DNA of 64,000 nt from Euglena gracilis (GCA_039621445.1 CP154956.1:17365562-17429561); one strand, 5' to 3'; positions 20,181 through 31,419 are shown, counted from the first letter of the stretch. Translations and numbers: made by a program. Notes: generated by a model from the sequence alone, not told the origin.

Positions 20181-20980
20181 CACACAATGGACATTCCAAT
20201 GAAGCTTCTTGATGGTGATCAGATGCACGTGAAGAAAATCCAGTGCAAATATTCAGATCTTGGCCAGCACATACAAAGTATGTGCTGGGTTTGATGCCAA
20301 GTTTACAGCAATCATTGTTCCAATTGGCAGGTGCCAAGTTTTCACCAAGCAAAAACTCGGACATGTAAGTCGCTGGCACTCGGCACTATTGTGGCAGAAA
20401 GCAAACAGGATGTGTTTGGTCAGTCTTCCGAAGCCTCATCACTTGAAGACGTGGAATCCGTTGAATATTCCGATGATCCGTCACTGTGAAATAAAGAAAA
20501 AAGTCGCAACTCTATCAAACAATGACGTACACCTTGAACTTTGTTGCTCTGTGCATCGAGGTTGCTCCCAGATCTCGTCAGGAACGTGTTGCCAGGGTCC
20601 GTAGGGTTGGTACCGCAGGTTCCGTCTGTTTATGAAATTCTGAATATGCACTACTGCTCTGATGAGCATGTGCGCCTGAGGGAGACAACGAACAAAATAC
20701 GTCCGTAAAACTGTCTACACAAACCTTGTTCAATCTTTCAAATTCTGTGCTTGCCAACTTCTTGCAAACGTTACGGCAAATGCCCCGAACGCATGCTCTT
20801 GCTGCAACTGTTGAAGTTAATAAATTTGGGGAAACCATCGTTGATGACAACCAGTTGGACGAGGGGGTAGTGCATACCCTTCAACAGAAGCCTGGTCTTT
20901 TGAACACCCAAAAGCTCCCAGAGGTGAGGGCTGAAATTTTTTTAAAAAAACTGCATTTTCTTCCCAAAAGGCGGTAAAAT
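20181..20980. other. Possible exons of unknown protein inside the Harbinger-like element
   Basis: On + an AT-richer open segment at about 20726-20930 (SVLANFLQTLRQMPRTHALA, then a VNKFGETIVDDNQ stretch) and a short ATG frame at 20190 look coding-like. On - segments at 20481-20669 and 20149-20379 also stay open. Harbinger elements usually carry a second Myb-like gene, which this could be, but I see no SANT/Myb signature and cannot assign strand or function. Confidence 0.3.
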
Positions 20981-21098
20981 ATGTTTTGTTATGAGGATTT
21001 AGTCAAAAAAATGCAGCAATAATCTGCTCAGGAGTACAGCTCAGCAAACATGTGCTTGCCTGAGCGGTTAAAAAAATATAATGCAGAAAATAGCGAAC

Positions 21099-21410
21099 AG
21101 AGAAACCTCTGCTTCTAATGAAACTGTGTCCGTCGTTGTATTGGCATTTGTTCTTCGGCATCTCAGATTTCCGGGGCTTGACCCACGGAGTGATCACATT
21201 TGCTCTTCCTTGGAAGCCACCATCCAGCAATAGAAATTCTCCTGGAAGGAAATCGCCTGCCTTCGGACCACACTGGAGGAATACAGTTGTGTCCGCCATG
21301 GACCCCACCGTTGGCCCACCCATCCAAATGAACAGTCCCATGTGGTCCACAATAAGGAGAAGCTTTAAAACCTCCTCCGCGTACTTTGGCTGGTGCAAAC
21401 ATAGATTCAT
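21099..21410 (-). CDS. DDE (DDE_Tnp_4 / PIF-Harbinger) transposase, catalytic exon
   Basis: The exon reads KYAEEVLKLLLIVDHMGLFI, then GGPTVGSMADTTVF, EFLLLDGGFQG and NVITPWVKP, and later the RSR segment. This is the DDE_Tnp_4 pattern: a strand with the hydrophobic VDH, the GS(x)(x)D motif (first/second acidic region), LLxDxGF(x)G with the next Asp, and ITP. The third acid (VExxF) is not visible; the frame continues RGFSVRYF into probable intron or decayed sequence. The exon likely begins after the CAAAG acceptor at 21395. Confidence 0.75.
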
Positions 21411-21837
21411 TTAATGAGCCTTGAAAAATGGGCTAATCAAAAAAAAATTCTGACAAATCCCCAAAAACAGGAGGAGGGGAATTCTGGGGACCAATCCCCA
21501 AAAACAGGGCAATGGGGGTCCGCAGCCCGGCCGGGAGGTGCTGGCTGAGGAAAAGGTGTTGGCTGGCTGGCTAACACTAAACGCTTGATTATGCAACAAG
21601 GCTATCAACATGCAATCAAAAAAATGCACAAACAGCACAAAAAAAAGTGCAGATTGTTTAAAATTTGTTTAGGAGGCCCCGGAATGTGCACTTTCCCCCT
21701 GGAGAGGACTTGAAAAATGTCACTGCTCTAGCTCTAGAAAAGCAACATTAAAAGCAGTGTACTGCAACCTTGAACCTTGCGAAGTGATGTGGTTGGTACA
21801 CTTGGTTGAATCCATCTAGGGTTAAATGAATCCATGT

Positions 21838-22062
21838 TTAAAGCACATCACCCAAAGAACCACCGACCGTACAAATGGGGAACGTGTCTCCGATCCACAT
21901 CAATGAGCTTCTCAGAAACCCAAAAAAAAGTTTGTTCCAAGGAGACACTGGGGGGTTGAAGAACGTTGCACTGAGAAATTCAGTGGTTCCAGTGACCAAA
22001 TAAGGAAAAAGCGTGAAGTGGTTGTAGGGATTCAATCGATCCTTCCATTTGACTTCATCAAC
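21838..22062 (-). CDS. Harbinger-like transposase, middle exon
   Basis: This exon follows an AACAG acceptor and reads VVDEVKWKDRLNPYNHFTLF onward to a GDTFPI segment near its end, reminiscent of the DxxPI step that precedes the catalytic core in DDE_Tnp_4 proteins. It lies between the upstream exon and the catalytic exon on the same strand with GT-AG style borders. Function assignment rests on neighbours. Confidence 0.55.
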   Translation of the reverse strand, partial: VDEVKWKDRLNPYNHFTLFPYLVTGTTEFLSATFFNPPVSPWNKLFFGFLRSSLMWIGDTFPICTVGGSLGDVL

Positions 22063-22129
22063 CACCTGTTAAGGAATTAAGAGAGATTGGTTAGAAAAAA
22101 TTTAGGCACCTGGTTGAACAATTCAAGGT

Positions 22130-22945
22130 TGCTCCAAAAATGTCACCAGACGCCCAACCAGTGTTGTCATATGTGGGATCGTTTTTAAGGATGAACAGCA
22201 TTTCAAAAAAGCGGCGTCTGTGTCCAAGACCTGCTTTGCCGTACTTTGTGAACAACTCTTCAGCAGTCTGTGAGTCCATTCCAATCCGAGCAACCTGTTG
22301 CCGTCTCAATTTGGAACCAATCAATTGCTCCCATTCTGTTGCATCCTCTGCAGAAACTTTCAAAGGGTGAATCAACTTGTCAGTGACTGTTGCCACAATG
22401 TCGTCAAATTCGTTTCTTTTGGTCGCCCCCTGGGGAAGAGAACACATGCTTCCGGATTCAGAAATTACTTTAACCTGGGATGGCTGACTTCCCTCCTCAT
22501 TTGGGGGGAATTTGATCTTTGTAACTTTCATCTTCTTCCGCGCGCGTAATTGTTCCACGTGCTTCAGGGAGTTTGTGCTCCGTGCCCCACCACTGCTTTC
22601 ACAAAACTCCAAACCTCTGGCCCATCGAAACAACTTCTTCAATCCATTTGGAACTTCAGGCTCTTTCCCCTGGAACGAGGGGGAGTAGATTGTTTTTCAG
22701 AAGTTGTTCTTGCAACACACTTCAGGAAATTCGAGGCGGTTTTCCTTCCAGTACAAACGGTGCCCATGGCGAAATTGGCTTGCAACTTCTTTTCGAGGTC
22801 CCTGCAAACGGAACTTTGGGAGAGGAGGTGCGGTGTGTGTGGGCGTCCCTTCGATGATGGCATTTCGGGCATCGGCTTCAACTTGAGTCAACTCTTGAAT
22901 GTGGGATGCCATCTTGGAAATGGACATCGACAACTTATGAGGGTG
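22130..22945 (-). CDS. Harbinger-like transposase, N-terminal exons
   Basis: Two open segments are joined by a probable GT-AG intron of about 60 nt (about 22665-22725): an upstream piece ending ENRLEFPE and a downstream piece with PNGLKKLFRWARGLEF through KYGKAGLGHRRRFFEM and LFILKNDPTYDNTGWASG. The last segment resembles the LxxLKxYPTxxxLGxxFG step that precedes the catalytic part of this transposase class. The DIRS insertion at 22950 cuts off whatever was upstream. Confidence 0.6.
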
Positions 22946-22949
22946 GGTT

Positions 22950-23456
22950 TCGGACTCCCACGACAGAGGAAGGGGGAGGAAGGGACCAAGAGGGCGAAGC
23001 ACAAGAAGATGGTGAGCCCAACCCCCCCCACCCAAAAATCCAGCAGAAAAAGAAAGACATCCCAACCAGAAAGGGGAACCTGCTTTCCTTGCCGGCTGTT
23101 CTGTTCTGGTGTGTTTGTGCGTGCGCGGGGGGTGCTTCTTACTGCGCCTTTGTTGCCGGAGTTGGCGATGATGAGGCCTCCTCCGACACCTTGGCGAAGC
23201 TGAACCGTCGTGGCCCCGCCCCCCCCCCCTCTCCCATGGTCGCTTGGTGGGGGGCCCCCCCCTCGATGGGGATGGTTGTCTCTTTCCGGTGTGTTTCTGG
23301 GTGGGTGGTTGGGGCTGCTTGGTGGGGGTTCCCCTTTCTGGTTGTGATGTCTTTCTTTTTCTGCTGGATTTTTGGGTGGGGGGGTTGGGCTCACCATCTT
23401 CTTGTGCTTCGCCCTCTTGGTCCCTTCCTCCCCCTTCCTCTGTCGTGGGAGTCCGA
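22950..23456. repeat. DIRS 3' hairpin / internal complementary region
   Basis: 22950-23083 is almost exactly the reverse complement of 23328-23456 (TCGGACTCCCACGACAGAGG through CCAACCAGAAAGG and back). This makes a stem of about 125 bp around a 240-bp loop that itself contains the inverted copy of the 5' terminal block. The same arrangement ends the truncated DIRS fragments at 18950-19431 and 62560-63040. Confidence 0.8.
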
Positions 23457-23499
23457 GACCATTCGGGCTCCGCACTGCGAGATGGTGAGGTACTGTGCA

Positions 23500-24483
23500 C
23501 CCCTTTTTGGGCCATAATTGTTTGAATTTTGGAAACCACACCCAGCCTCAAATAATGAGATTGGAAGGCCCCAAAATTTTTCCACTGACCCAGCTGCTGG
23601 ACTTCTTCCACTTGCAACCCAGCATTTTTCCACCATAAAACCCCAGCCCCTCTGGTGCTGTGGGGTTTCCAGTGGGTGGTGTCCACCCCCCCCCTCTTGC
23701 AGAATTTCTTTGGTAAGGGAATTCACCCTTTCTGATGTCAAAGGTCTTTTACCATCCAAAGACCATAACAAATTATTTTTGTTCCCAGCCCTGTGGGCTG
23801 TCCTTTCCACATACTCTTTCAACAAATGCCAGGGGCTGATGAGGGGGGTGTGTGGCAAATTCAAAATCTCCTCCCATCTTGGGAATTGCCACCCTTTCCT
23901 TTGTAACAAAATGAAAAATTTTCCCCCACGAAACTGATTTTTCGCTGTGTCCTGGCTAAATCAACCCCCCTGTGGAGGGCCAACAGCCTCCAACAATGAT
24001 GAGTCTGTTTCTGAGCTCTTTCACAGACATTTCTGAGAGGGGTTTGAATTTCTGATGATGCTGTTCTAGCAAATCAGAGGGGTCCAAAAAATGTGCATAC
24101 TTGCAGACATTGGAATTCCATTTCCTTTTCAATGGAGACAAAAGAGGGGAAAACCTCAATGACCCAAACCCTGGGAGTAATAAAACTGCTGCATATGCAT
24201 TTCGTGCAGTGTTGAGGTTGTGGGCAGCCAGATCAAGGATGGCCTCAGCCATCCTGTGGACTGTGCAGTCCTGCAGGGGCACCCCTTTGTGCAACAATTG
24301 GCCCACCAATGTCCTGAAGGCTGAATCATATCTCTTGACATTTCCCAGATTTTTTATGTAAGTATCGATACTGGACATCGAAACTTCTGGGATTGTAATA
24401 TTTGCCTTGAAACAATCAAGCAGGCCAAATTCCACCTTGGGGGGGGCATCTCCTCCCCCCAGCAGTTCGTGAACAGACCCCAC
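23500..24483 (-). pseudogene. DIRS tyrosine recombinase
   Basis: Integrates the circular element cDNA. The N-terminal core-binding part is in frame from 24483 (SIDTYIKNLGNVKRYDSAF onward). The catalytic domain follows in other frames: LHRGVDLART (box A Arg near 23965), a QRKGWQFPRWEEIL segment, then THWKPHSTRGAG (HxxR) and LGQWKNFG with HYLRLG supplying the nucleophilic Tyr. At least two frame changes (about 23970 and 23690) interrupt it. DIRS elements use this enzyme instead of a DDE integrase. Confidence 0.8.
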
Positions 24484-25858
24484 TGGGGGGTACTAGCAAA
24501 ACCTTGCTGCCTGGCTGCCTGATTGACATTAATTGGCGCCACCATGATGTCGAAGCCCAGTGGGGTACGATCAACAGACAAATTAGGTCTGGGTTTACCA
24601 TTAATCTCTGAACCCACTGGGGGATGATGCTCCAGGGAGGGTTGGCATAAACTGGGGGGAGACCCCTTAAATCTGCCTTCAGAGCATCCACCAACAAAGC
24701 CCCTTGATGGGGGTATCGACAAATGAATTTGGGGAATTTTTTGTTGCTGGGTGTGCAAAACATGTCCACCTCTGGGATTATGTTCTTTTTGAAAAACTGA
24801 AGAATTTGGTGAAAGATGTTTAGGTTGAGGGTATAATCCCCTGGGTCCTTTTGCTCCCTGGTCAAGGAGTCTGCCAATTGTTCCTTTGTGGGAACCCAAA
24901 CCACCTGCAAATTGATCTGCTTTTCTTGGCAATGATACAGCAGGGGTTTTAGGATGGAATTTAGGTAGGGCTTTTTGCCTCCCCACTTTGTTAAATAACT
25001 TACAGCCACTTGGCTGTCCACATGAAGCACAATCGTTTGCTTTGGTTTGGCTAGTGCTTTTACTGTTTCCACTGCAGCCTGCAATTCTTTTTGATTGATA
25101 TGAAGGACATGTAGGTCCCTCCAAAAATCCTGCACCTTTTGGCCTGAAGCCTTGTCCAGCCCCCCCCATTGCCAGGTGCTGCTGTCTGAAAAGAGATTCT
25201 GAGTGGCCTGGGATTGAAAGGCCCTGCCAACCCCTGGCTGCAAAAATGCCTTTAGTTCCACAATTTGCTCCTTGACCCCCTGGGGAATGGTTAGGGTGTG
25301 GTCCCAACCCCACTTTGTGTGCAGGTCCACCATTTTGCAAAGTTGATCTGTCAGAATTCTGAGAAATGGCATTGAGACTAGGTAGCTTCTGACTTGACCT
25401 ACAATGGAACTGAGTTTTCTGCAGCTCATTTTGTGTGCTGTGAGCACTTTGCCCAGCTCCTTTCTTAAGGATTTTAGTTTTTCCTGAGGAATTTCCAGCT
25501 GGCCTTTTTTCAAGTTGACCCACTGGCCCAAATGTTTTATTTCCTGTGTGGGTTCCAGACAGGGACTTGGGGAGGTTAATCTGAAACCTGCCAGTAAAAG
25601 GTCCTTTTTTATTTCTGCCAAATGCTGGGCTGCTGTCTTTTTGCTTGGAGCTACCAACAAAATGTCGTCCAGGTAGATGAAAACTACCTTTTTCCCTCTT
25701 TTCTCCATTTCCTTTCCCAGACTCTCATGAGAGTCATAAATTTCTGAGGCAGGCTGCTGATGCCGAAGCATGCAGCTTGAAACTGCCAAGTTTCTCCCCC
25801 CACCTGCATGCAAACATGCTTTTCTAGACTGCTGTGCAGTTTTTAGTGGAAATATCAT
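24416..25858 (-). pseudogene. DIRS reverse transcriptase-RNase H polyprotein, C-terminal frame
   Basis: The frame carries the RT catalytic YLDDILL motif (about residue 80), a connection region, and RNase H with the SDSSTWQWGG Asp, a KELQAAVE Glu, the HVDSQVAVSYL Asp and a final WVPTKEQLADSLTR. Beyond RNase H comes VDMFCTPSNKKFPKF and a YANPPW motif like that of the methyltransferase-like region seen in DIRS elements. Upstream RT motif A (KIDLKDD) and the FGISSLP step lie in neighbouring frames at 25870-25760, so at least two small indels disrupt the enzyme. It overlaps the recombinase start by about 68 nt. Confidence 0.85.
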
Positions 25859-25960
25859 CCTTCAGATCTATTTTCCCACAGAACCAAACCTTTTTCTCAG
25901 ATATGGGAAGATATTTTCCCATGTGTTCCAGTCTGACAAACCCCTCTACCTGCGGGGGTG

Positions 25961-27377
25961 TTATGATATATGGAGATCCCACCCCCCGACCCCCCTAGTC
26001 CGGAACTTCTGGGGGGTGACAAAAAATTGGAGATTTAAGACTGTCGGGACAGTCTGAAAAAAAATTTCCTTTGTCTTTTCCCCTTCTTTTTTGGAAATGA
26101 TGAAGTAAGGGACCAAATGTTTTGCCTCCTCTGGGGGGATTTGCTTGGTTGCCCCTGCACATTCGTATTCTCTCAGAATTTTCTGGGCAGTCATTACTTC
26201 TTGGGGAGTTTTGAAGGGAACTTTTAAGGACATTTGAGGGGGGAGGGGAAGATCTGCCATAACTCCCTCCCTTATCAGGTTTAATACCTCTCTGCTGGCT
26301 CCTGCCTTGACCCAATGGGGGATGCTGGCCTGCAGGGCTTTGTAAGGGGGTACCCCTGGGTGTAATGTGTCTGGGGACTCCACAGGCCCCATCACTGGGG
26401 TCCTTCCCCTTGGCTGCCCCATCACTGGGGTCACCCCTGGTTGCCCCATCACTGGGGCTGTAGCTGGCCCTGCCATAGGGCTTTCCAAAGACAGGCTTTC
26501 CCCCTGTTTGTGAATGATGGGGGAAGGTCTGTGCCTGAAATGAGGGGGTATATACAAGGCTGGGCTGATTATCTTCTGGGGGGGGCCTGTCTGAGCCAAT
26601 CTTGGGCCTCCCCCCCAAGGGCTGATGTGGTGATTGCCTTGGCCACCATTTGCCTTCTGGCCTCCCCTGGCACTCAGGCCTGCTTGGCCACCATTTGCCT
26701 TCTGGCCTCCCTTGGCTCTCAGGCTTGCTTGGCCTCCATTGGCCTTTTCTCTGGGACTGTCTCTTCTCTGTCCCTCTTGATTTCCCATAAAGGCCACCAT
26801 GGCCTGTTCTTGGCATTGGCTTGCCGCTCCTGGGGGGTTTGTGTCTGAAATTGCTGGGGGGAAAGTTGGACACACCTTTCCCCAATGGGCTCTTTCCAGG
26901 TTGGGGTACTGGCTGCCATAGCCTGGCCCATGGGCCCACTGCCCTCTTGAATAATGGCTTCCATAGCCTTGAATTTGGACCCCAGGTCCTTTTTGTTGAT
27001 GGCTGCCATAGACATGATAATTTGAATCCTTTGGATTTGTTGAAAGGCTGCCATAGCCCTTGTCTTGTCCCCTGGAAGAGGGTAGACATAGAAAAGGGGG
27101 GGGAGTCTGTTGGACCTGTGATGGTATTCCCCTTCTGTCTTCTCTTCCTGACCACAGTTGTCCATGGTCCATGGCCATTCTCATGTTGAGAGGGGGATTT
27201 GAAAATCTCAGAAGCCTTGGGGGGTGGGGGGGTTGCGATGCCCACGGACTGGCTAGTTGCTGCCGCCCCTCCAGCTTCTGCAGCTGCTGCTGTGAACTCC
27301 ACCTTCCCCAGCTTCAGCTGACTTCTTGAAAGTTCTTTGCAGTTCTTCTTGAGATTCAGAGTTTCTTTGAAATTCAT
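25961..27377 (-). pseudogene. DIRS gag-like region and N-terminus of RT
   Basis: Two overlapping frames (27377-25995 and 27184-25961) cover this part. The second ends with HLVPYFIISKKEGEKT, the RT N-terminal fingers typical of DIRS/Ngaro polymerases. The preceding about 250 residues are low-complexity Gly/Gln/Pro/Lys-rich with repeats such as KANGGQA (three times) and PVMGQP, compatible with a nucleic-acid-binding gag-like protein. A frame change within this part is likely. No zinc knuckle is seen. Confidence 0.65.
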
Positions 27378-27735
27378 TCTTCATGGAAATCCAGTTGTTG
27401 ATATCTGTTGTGTTTCTTGTTCTTTTTCTTGAATTTCTTCCAGTTCCAGTTGAATTCTTCCTTCAGGAAGTTGAAGTTCCACAGAAAGTTCGGTCCACCA
27501 GTTGGTAAGAGTATTGGTTCTCGGGAAGGCAGAACTCCTCGAAAAACAATTCCACTTGAACTCGTAGTAGTAAAACTCTTTCTCCTTGAGGTCGAAGGGC
27601 AGAAATAGGAATCAGCCAACTCCGGCAACAAAAAGCAGTAAGAAGCACCCCCCGCGCACGCACAAACACACCAGAACAGAACAGCCGGCAAGGAAAGCAG
27701 GACCTCACCATCTCGCAGTGCGGAGCCCGAATGGT

Positions 27736-28216
27736 CGACACTTTTCGCTTCCTTTCTTCGGCTTTGAAAACCCCTTGATGGCTTCGCCACTTACCTTTCA
27801 TCTGGGAACAAAATTTGAAGCGGATGGCATCGAACTCTTCACTGTTTTCCGCGAGCCCTCGAGAAAAATACATGTCGTCGGATGAACACAAAACGAGAAG
27901 CCTGGGGCCAGGTTCCAAAGTTGCAAATAATAATGTGCAATCGCCTTCAAAGGTATTGGATGAGGATCTCCAAGAGATGTGAGGTATTCCAAGACTTCAT
28001 TCCACTGATCACCAGTCAACGATAAACTTGCAGTTTTGGCTCTCTCTCACTGCGTGCAGCTTCAGCCAGCCGAAATTTTGGAGGACCCGCAGACATTTGG
28101 AGAACAGCTGGGGCTGCAACAAAATTGAGCCAGATGCAAATTCAAATTAAAAAAAATTAAAAAAATTTTCGAAAAAAATTTGAAAAAATTTTTGAAAAAA
28201 ATTTAGCACTGAAAGT
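27736..28216 (-). other. Harbinger-like element, remainder beyond the DIRS insertion
   Basis: Between the DIRS 5' end and the right subterminal array are open - strand pieces (for example DQWNEVLEYLTSLGDPHPIP and the overlapping GLAENSEEFDAIRFKF), then an A/T-rich leader with AAAAATTT repeats near 28150-28205. This is probably the 5' end of the interrupted transposase or its accessory gene. No domain is recognised. Confidence 0.35.
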
Positions 28217-28282
28217 CACACGGTGTGCACGGTGTGCGGCACGGTGTGCACGGTGTGCCGCACACCGTGCGTCGGCATCCCC

Positions 28283-29699
28283 CTTGGTGCCCCTTCCTCC
28301 CCTGTCGCTTTTGCCTCGAAGGAAAATGGGCAAAAGTTGAAAAATGCCACCCCTTTTGGGGGGCATTTTAACAGTTTGGGGGGTCTATCTTTTGGATTCC
28401 CCGAAAATCCCGCGAGGGGTGAGGGGGGGGGCACCTTTTTGGTTTTTTGCTGAAATCGGTTCCCACGAACATCAACTCGCACCCCCTCCAGGATGGAAAG
28501 ACTCACTTTCCTTTTAAATTTAGTTGCATCGTCATAAATGATGCATTCCGGTCTGTTTTTAACAAATTGAGCTTCAAACAAGATGCAAAAAAAACAGCAG
28601 ACAGCTCCATGCCCATTAACTGTTGACGTCCTGCGGTTCGAGGTTATCCTCCCCCCAACACCTCCAAACACCACCAGTGGGTTTTTCCCCCTTCACACCG
28701 AGGGGCATCTGAAAATACATCTGAAAATACATCTGAAATAAGAGGTGGGTTTGAGACGGTGGTGGCTCGCCAAGGGGGAGCCCCGCTCAACGCCCACCGT
28801 TGGCTGCCATCTTTCGTTCCACCAGTAGATGGGATGGCAGGGAGACCCAGTTGGTGGTGGGAGGGAGGGTCACGGTGGGGGTCAGAGCAAAGTGTCTGTG
28901 GTGGGGGGCGCTCTGCAGGACTGCACAAGAAAGCCTTTGGTAGGGGATCAACCCCTCAACTGCTACCCCCAATTGGAAGCCCCCGGGTCACGATTCGATC
29001 ATGCTGGCCCTAATCCGAACCGAATGCATTTTTTCATCGGCCATCCCCAAACCCCAATTTTAGACCACCTGCACAGTTGGGTGCCAAGAGGAAGGCTCCA
29101 GGAGCTGGTTCCGTCCCTCTTGAGAAAGCAAACTCAATTTTTTCGGCTGTTTTTTTGGGACACCAGTTGAATAGCACCCCTACTGCACCACACCCAGGCT
29201 GGCAAATGACAAATCAGGGCTGTCTCCCCGGACGATCCTTCACCCCCAGCATAGGGTGAATTTCTCATTATTGGAGAGGAGAGTATCAGCCTCCTGCTCA
29301 AATGCCAGGCGAGTTTCTCCTGTGCTTGCTGTCCAGGCAGCAACCACAGGTCCCTTTAAACCAATCCTGGCAAAACCTTCCAAAATGTACCCCACCTCCC
29401 CAACACACCGGACACATCGGGAAACCGATGCGCAACAAACACAACCTATTGGGACGGCCAAGCTCCATGCAGCCCACACCATATCGCTGCACAGCCCTGG
29501 TCAGGCAGAGGGGGGGCACTACGCAGCGGCTCCCACAACGTGGGGCGGGCAACCCTCGCGGCACGCTTCACTTGACGGGGAACGCCCCTTCTTCCGGCTT
29601 GCGGTCGAGCCTCTCGGGGAGGGGGCAGGCACCCGGCCCGTTGCCGCAGTGCATGTGTACACCCACATCAGGAATTTCTTCAAGGCAGGGGGGGGGGGG
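28283..29699. other. No recognisable gene
   Basis: Mixed DNA. A triple ATCTGAAAATAC repeat lies near 28708-28738. GC-rich open frames at 29256-29807 (+) have no family motif. Confidence 0.45.
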
Positions 29700-30130
29700 A
29701 AATGCGCTCGCCCGGCCTCGGAAAAAATGCGCAAAAATGCGCAAAAATGCGAAAAAAAAAGCGCATTTTTGGAAAAAAATTCGCAAAAATGTGCAAAAAT
29801 CCGATAAAAAATGCTCAAAAATAATGAAAATATAAAAATTATCCAAAAACAAACAAAAATGGCACCAAATTTGAAGAAATTATGTAGAATAATGAGGAAA
29901 ATGTAAGTTTCAAAAAAAGTCGAAAATTTCAAATTTTTGCAAAAAATTTGCAAAAATGGTCAAAAAAAGGCGAAAATTTGGAAAATCACGAAAAAATGTG
30001 CCAAAAAGCAAAAAAAATGCGCTGAAAAAATGAAAAAAAGCGCGAAAAAATGCGAAAAAATGAAAAAAATGCACATTTTTGGAAAGTTTGAAAAATGCGA
30101 AAAGAAATTCGAAAAAATGCGAAACGCATT
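29700..30130. repeat. A-rich degenerate tandem tract
   Basis: Short units such as GCGCAAAAAT, GCGAAAAAAT and AAAATGCGAAAA recur throughout, bounded by a G-run at about 29691 and a C-run at 30131. A similar A-rich tract with GCGCAAAAATGCGC units flanks 42240-42360 next to a C-run. It is low complexity only. Confidence 0.7.
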
Positions 30131-30369
30131 CCCCCCCCCTGTTCAAGGACCCAACAAGCCAGGCGGAACAGATAACCGTCCCCTCCGCAGTGCTGTGGTG
30201 TGGGCAATTAGCACCGCCAAAAATTTGGGTCCGTATTGGTCCACCCAAATAAAAAACTCTGTCGCCCCCTGAGGCCATGGGCGACTCCCTGTCCAAAGCA
30301 CTCAGGTTGCAGCCTGGTGCCCAGGGCTTCTCACCCAGCCCCACCCCCCAGCCCCACGCCCAGGGCCTC

Positions 30370-30480
30370 CGTGGTCCAGTTGGCCGGCTGGAAAAAGGTG
30401 CTGGCTGGAGGGGAAAAAAAGGTGCTGGCCAGACCATCCCCTCAGGTGGGGTCCAGGGGCGGTGGGTCTCATTGGCCGCC
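30370..30480 (+). repeat. Dispersed repeat D (GGTGCTGGCTGG)
   Basis: CCGGCTGGAAAAAGGTGCTGGCTGG followed by a second AAAAAGGTGCTGGCC. Related copies lie at 21523-21573, 40878-40960 and 41525-41575. The core GGCTGG-GAAAAAGGTGCTGGCTGG is shared; flanks are G/C runs. Confidence 0.55.
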
Positions 30481-30999
30481 GGGCTGGACCCAGCTGGCAC
30501 CCCAAAACAACCAAAAAAAAGCCCAAATCCAGCTGTGTTGGATTTTTTTGGCCAAAATTCTGAGGAGAAACCCTAAAAAAAAAAAAAAAATGGCAATTTT
30601 AGCTATTTTGACCCCCTTTTTCAAAAAGTTCCTTTCAATCCAACGCAGCTTCGCTGGACTGCAAAAACCCGATTGCCGCTGGACTCCGCAGGCTGGCTGG
30701 GTGGGGTCCATACCATTTTATACCGACCCCCGGATCCCAACCAAAAACAAAAAACAGTCACCTGGGGGGTCCGCCAGCGACTACATGATTATGGGGGGTC
30801 CGGCTTAAAGAAGTCCCTGACCCACACCACCAACTTGAGGTTTTAAACAAAACCGTCCATTGGATGGTTCCGTTGGGCAACTGCACAATGGAACTTGAAT
30901 GGGAAAGAGTCACTCCCATCCGAAGGGGACAGAGCATAGCCAGTCCAGGAGGGGGGGGGCACCCCCACCAGCTCAACAGTGGCGTGGCCGAGTGACTAA

Positions 31000-31330
31000 T
31001 TGTCGGCCCGGCGAGAAGCGGCGTACCGAAAATGTTCGACCCCCGAGACCGCCAACGAGGCCATTTGGGCCCTTTTTCGGCAAAAAAATTGTCAAAAAAT
31101 GCAAAAAATTTTCGGCGCAAAGTCAAAAGCAAAGAAAGTGCCAGAAGGAGACTTCTTGACTTTTGGGGGGTTTCGGGTACCCCCCCAAAACGGGTCGGTC
31201 TGCCTCCCCCCCCCCGCCTGGCGGTGGGGGGTGTCTGGACCCCCCCACTCCAATCCAGGAGGAGGGGTGGGGGCACCCCCACCCAAACCCTGTACGCCCT
31301 CCTCATATCAAACCCTGGGGAGGGAGGCCT
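31000..31330. repeat. GC-run repeat related to family E7
   Basis: It contains TTTTCGGCGCAAAG, long C- and G-runs and GGTGGGGGTGTCTGGACCCCC, in an arrangement resembling E7 and the 12740-13280 block. No gene. Confidence 0.45.
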
Positions 31331-31419
31331 TGGGCAGGAAAGGCTGCTGGCTGGCTGGGCCCCCGGGGGTGGGGTCAAATTATCGTAAGCAACGCCTTGA
31401 TGACAAGGCAATGGCGTGA

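Larger units (their letters stand above)
22950..27735 (-). mobile_element. DIRS-type tyrosine-recombinase retrotransposon, full length
   Basis: On the - strand the order is 5' terminal repeat (27617-27735), gag-like region (to about 26400), RT-RNase H (about 26400-24416), tyrosine recombinase (24483-23500), then a complex 3' end (23492-22950). The 5' terminal block ACCATTCGGGCTCCGCACTG (27735 side) is inverted at 23459-23492, and the following about 85-bp block (27617-27700) is inverted at 23089-23172. Inverted terminal repeats plus an internal complementary region and no obvious target duplication fit DIRS elements. Frameshifts in RT and recombinase make it probably inactive. Confidence 0.85.
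19808..28282 (-). mobile_element. PIF/Harbinger-like DNA transposon split by a nested DIRS element
   Basis: Both ends carry the same 34-bp terminal inverted repeat, starting GGGGATGCCGACGCACGG and continuing TGTGCGGCACACCGTG. The flanking CTT at 19805-19807 and 28283-28285 is a candidate 3-bp target-site duplication, the size expected for PIF/Harbinger. Subterminal arrays of ACACCGTGCACACCGTGCCGC-type units lie inside each end (19821-20030; 28217-28272). The interior encodes a DDE_Tnp_4-like transposase on the - strand. A DIRS retroelement occupies 22950-27735, so the original element was about 3.7 kb. Confidence 0.8.

Noticed and set aside
19681-20202. HTVHTVP / CTPCRTP repeat proteins
   Set aside because: They are six-frame readings of the 21-bp subterminal array of the Harbinger-like transposon.
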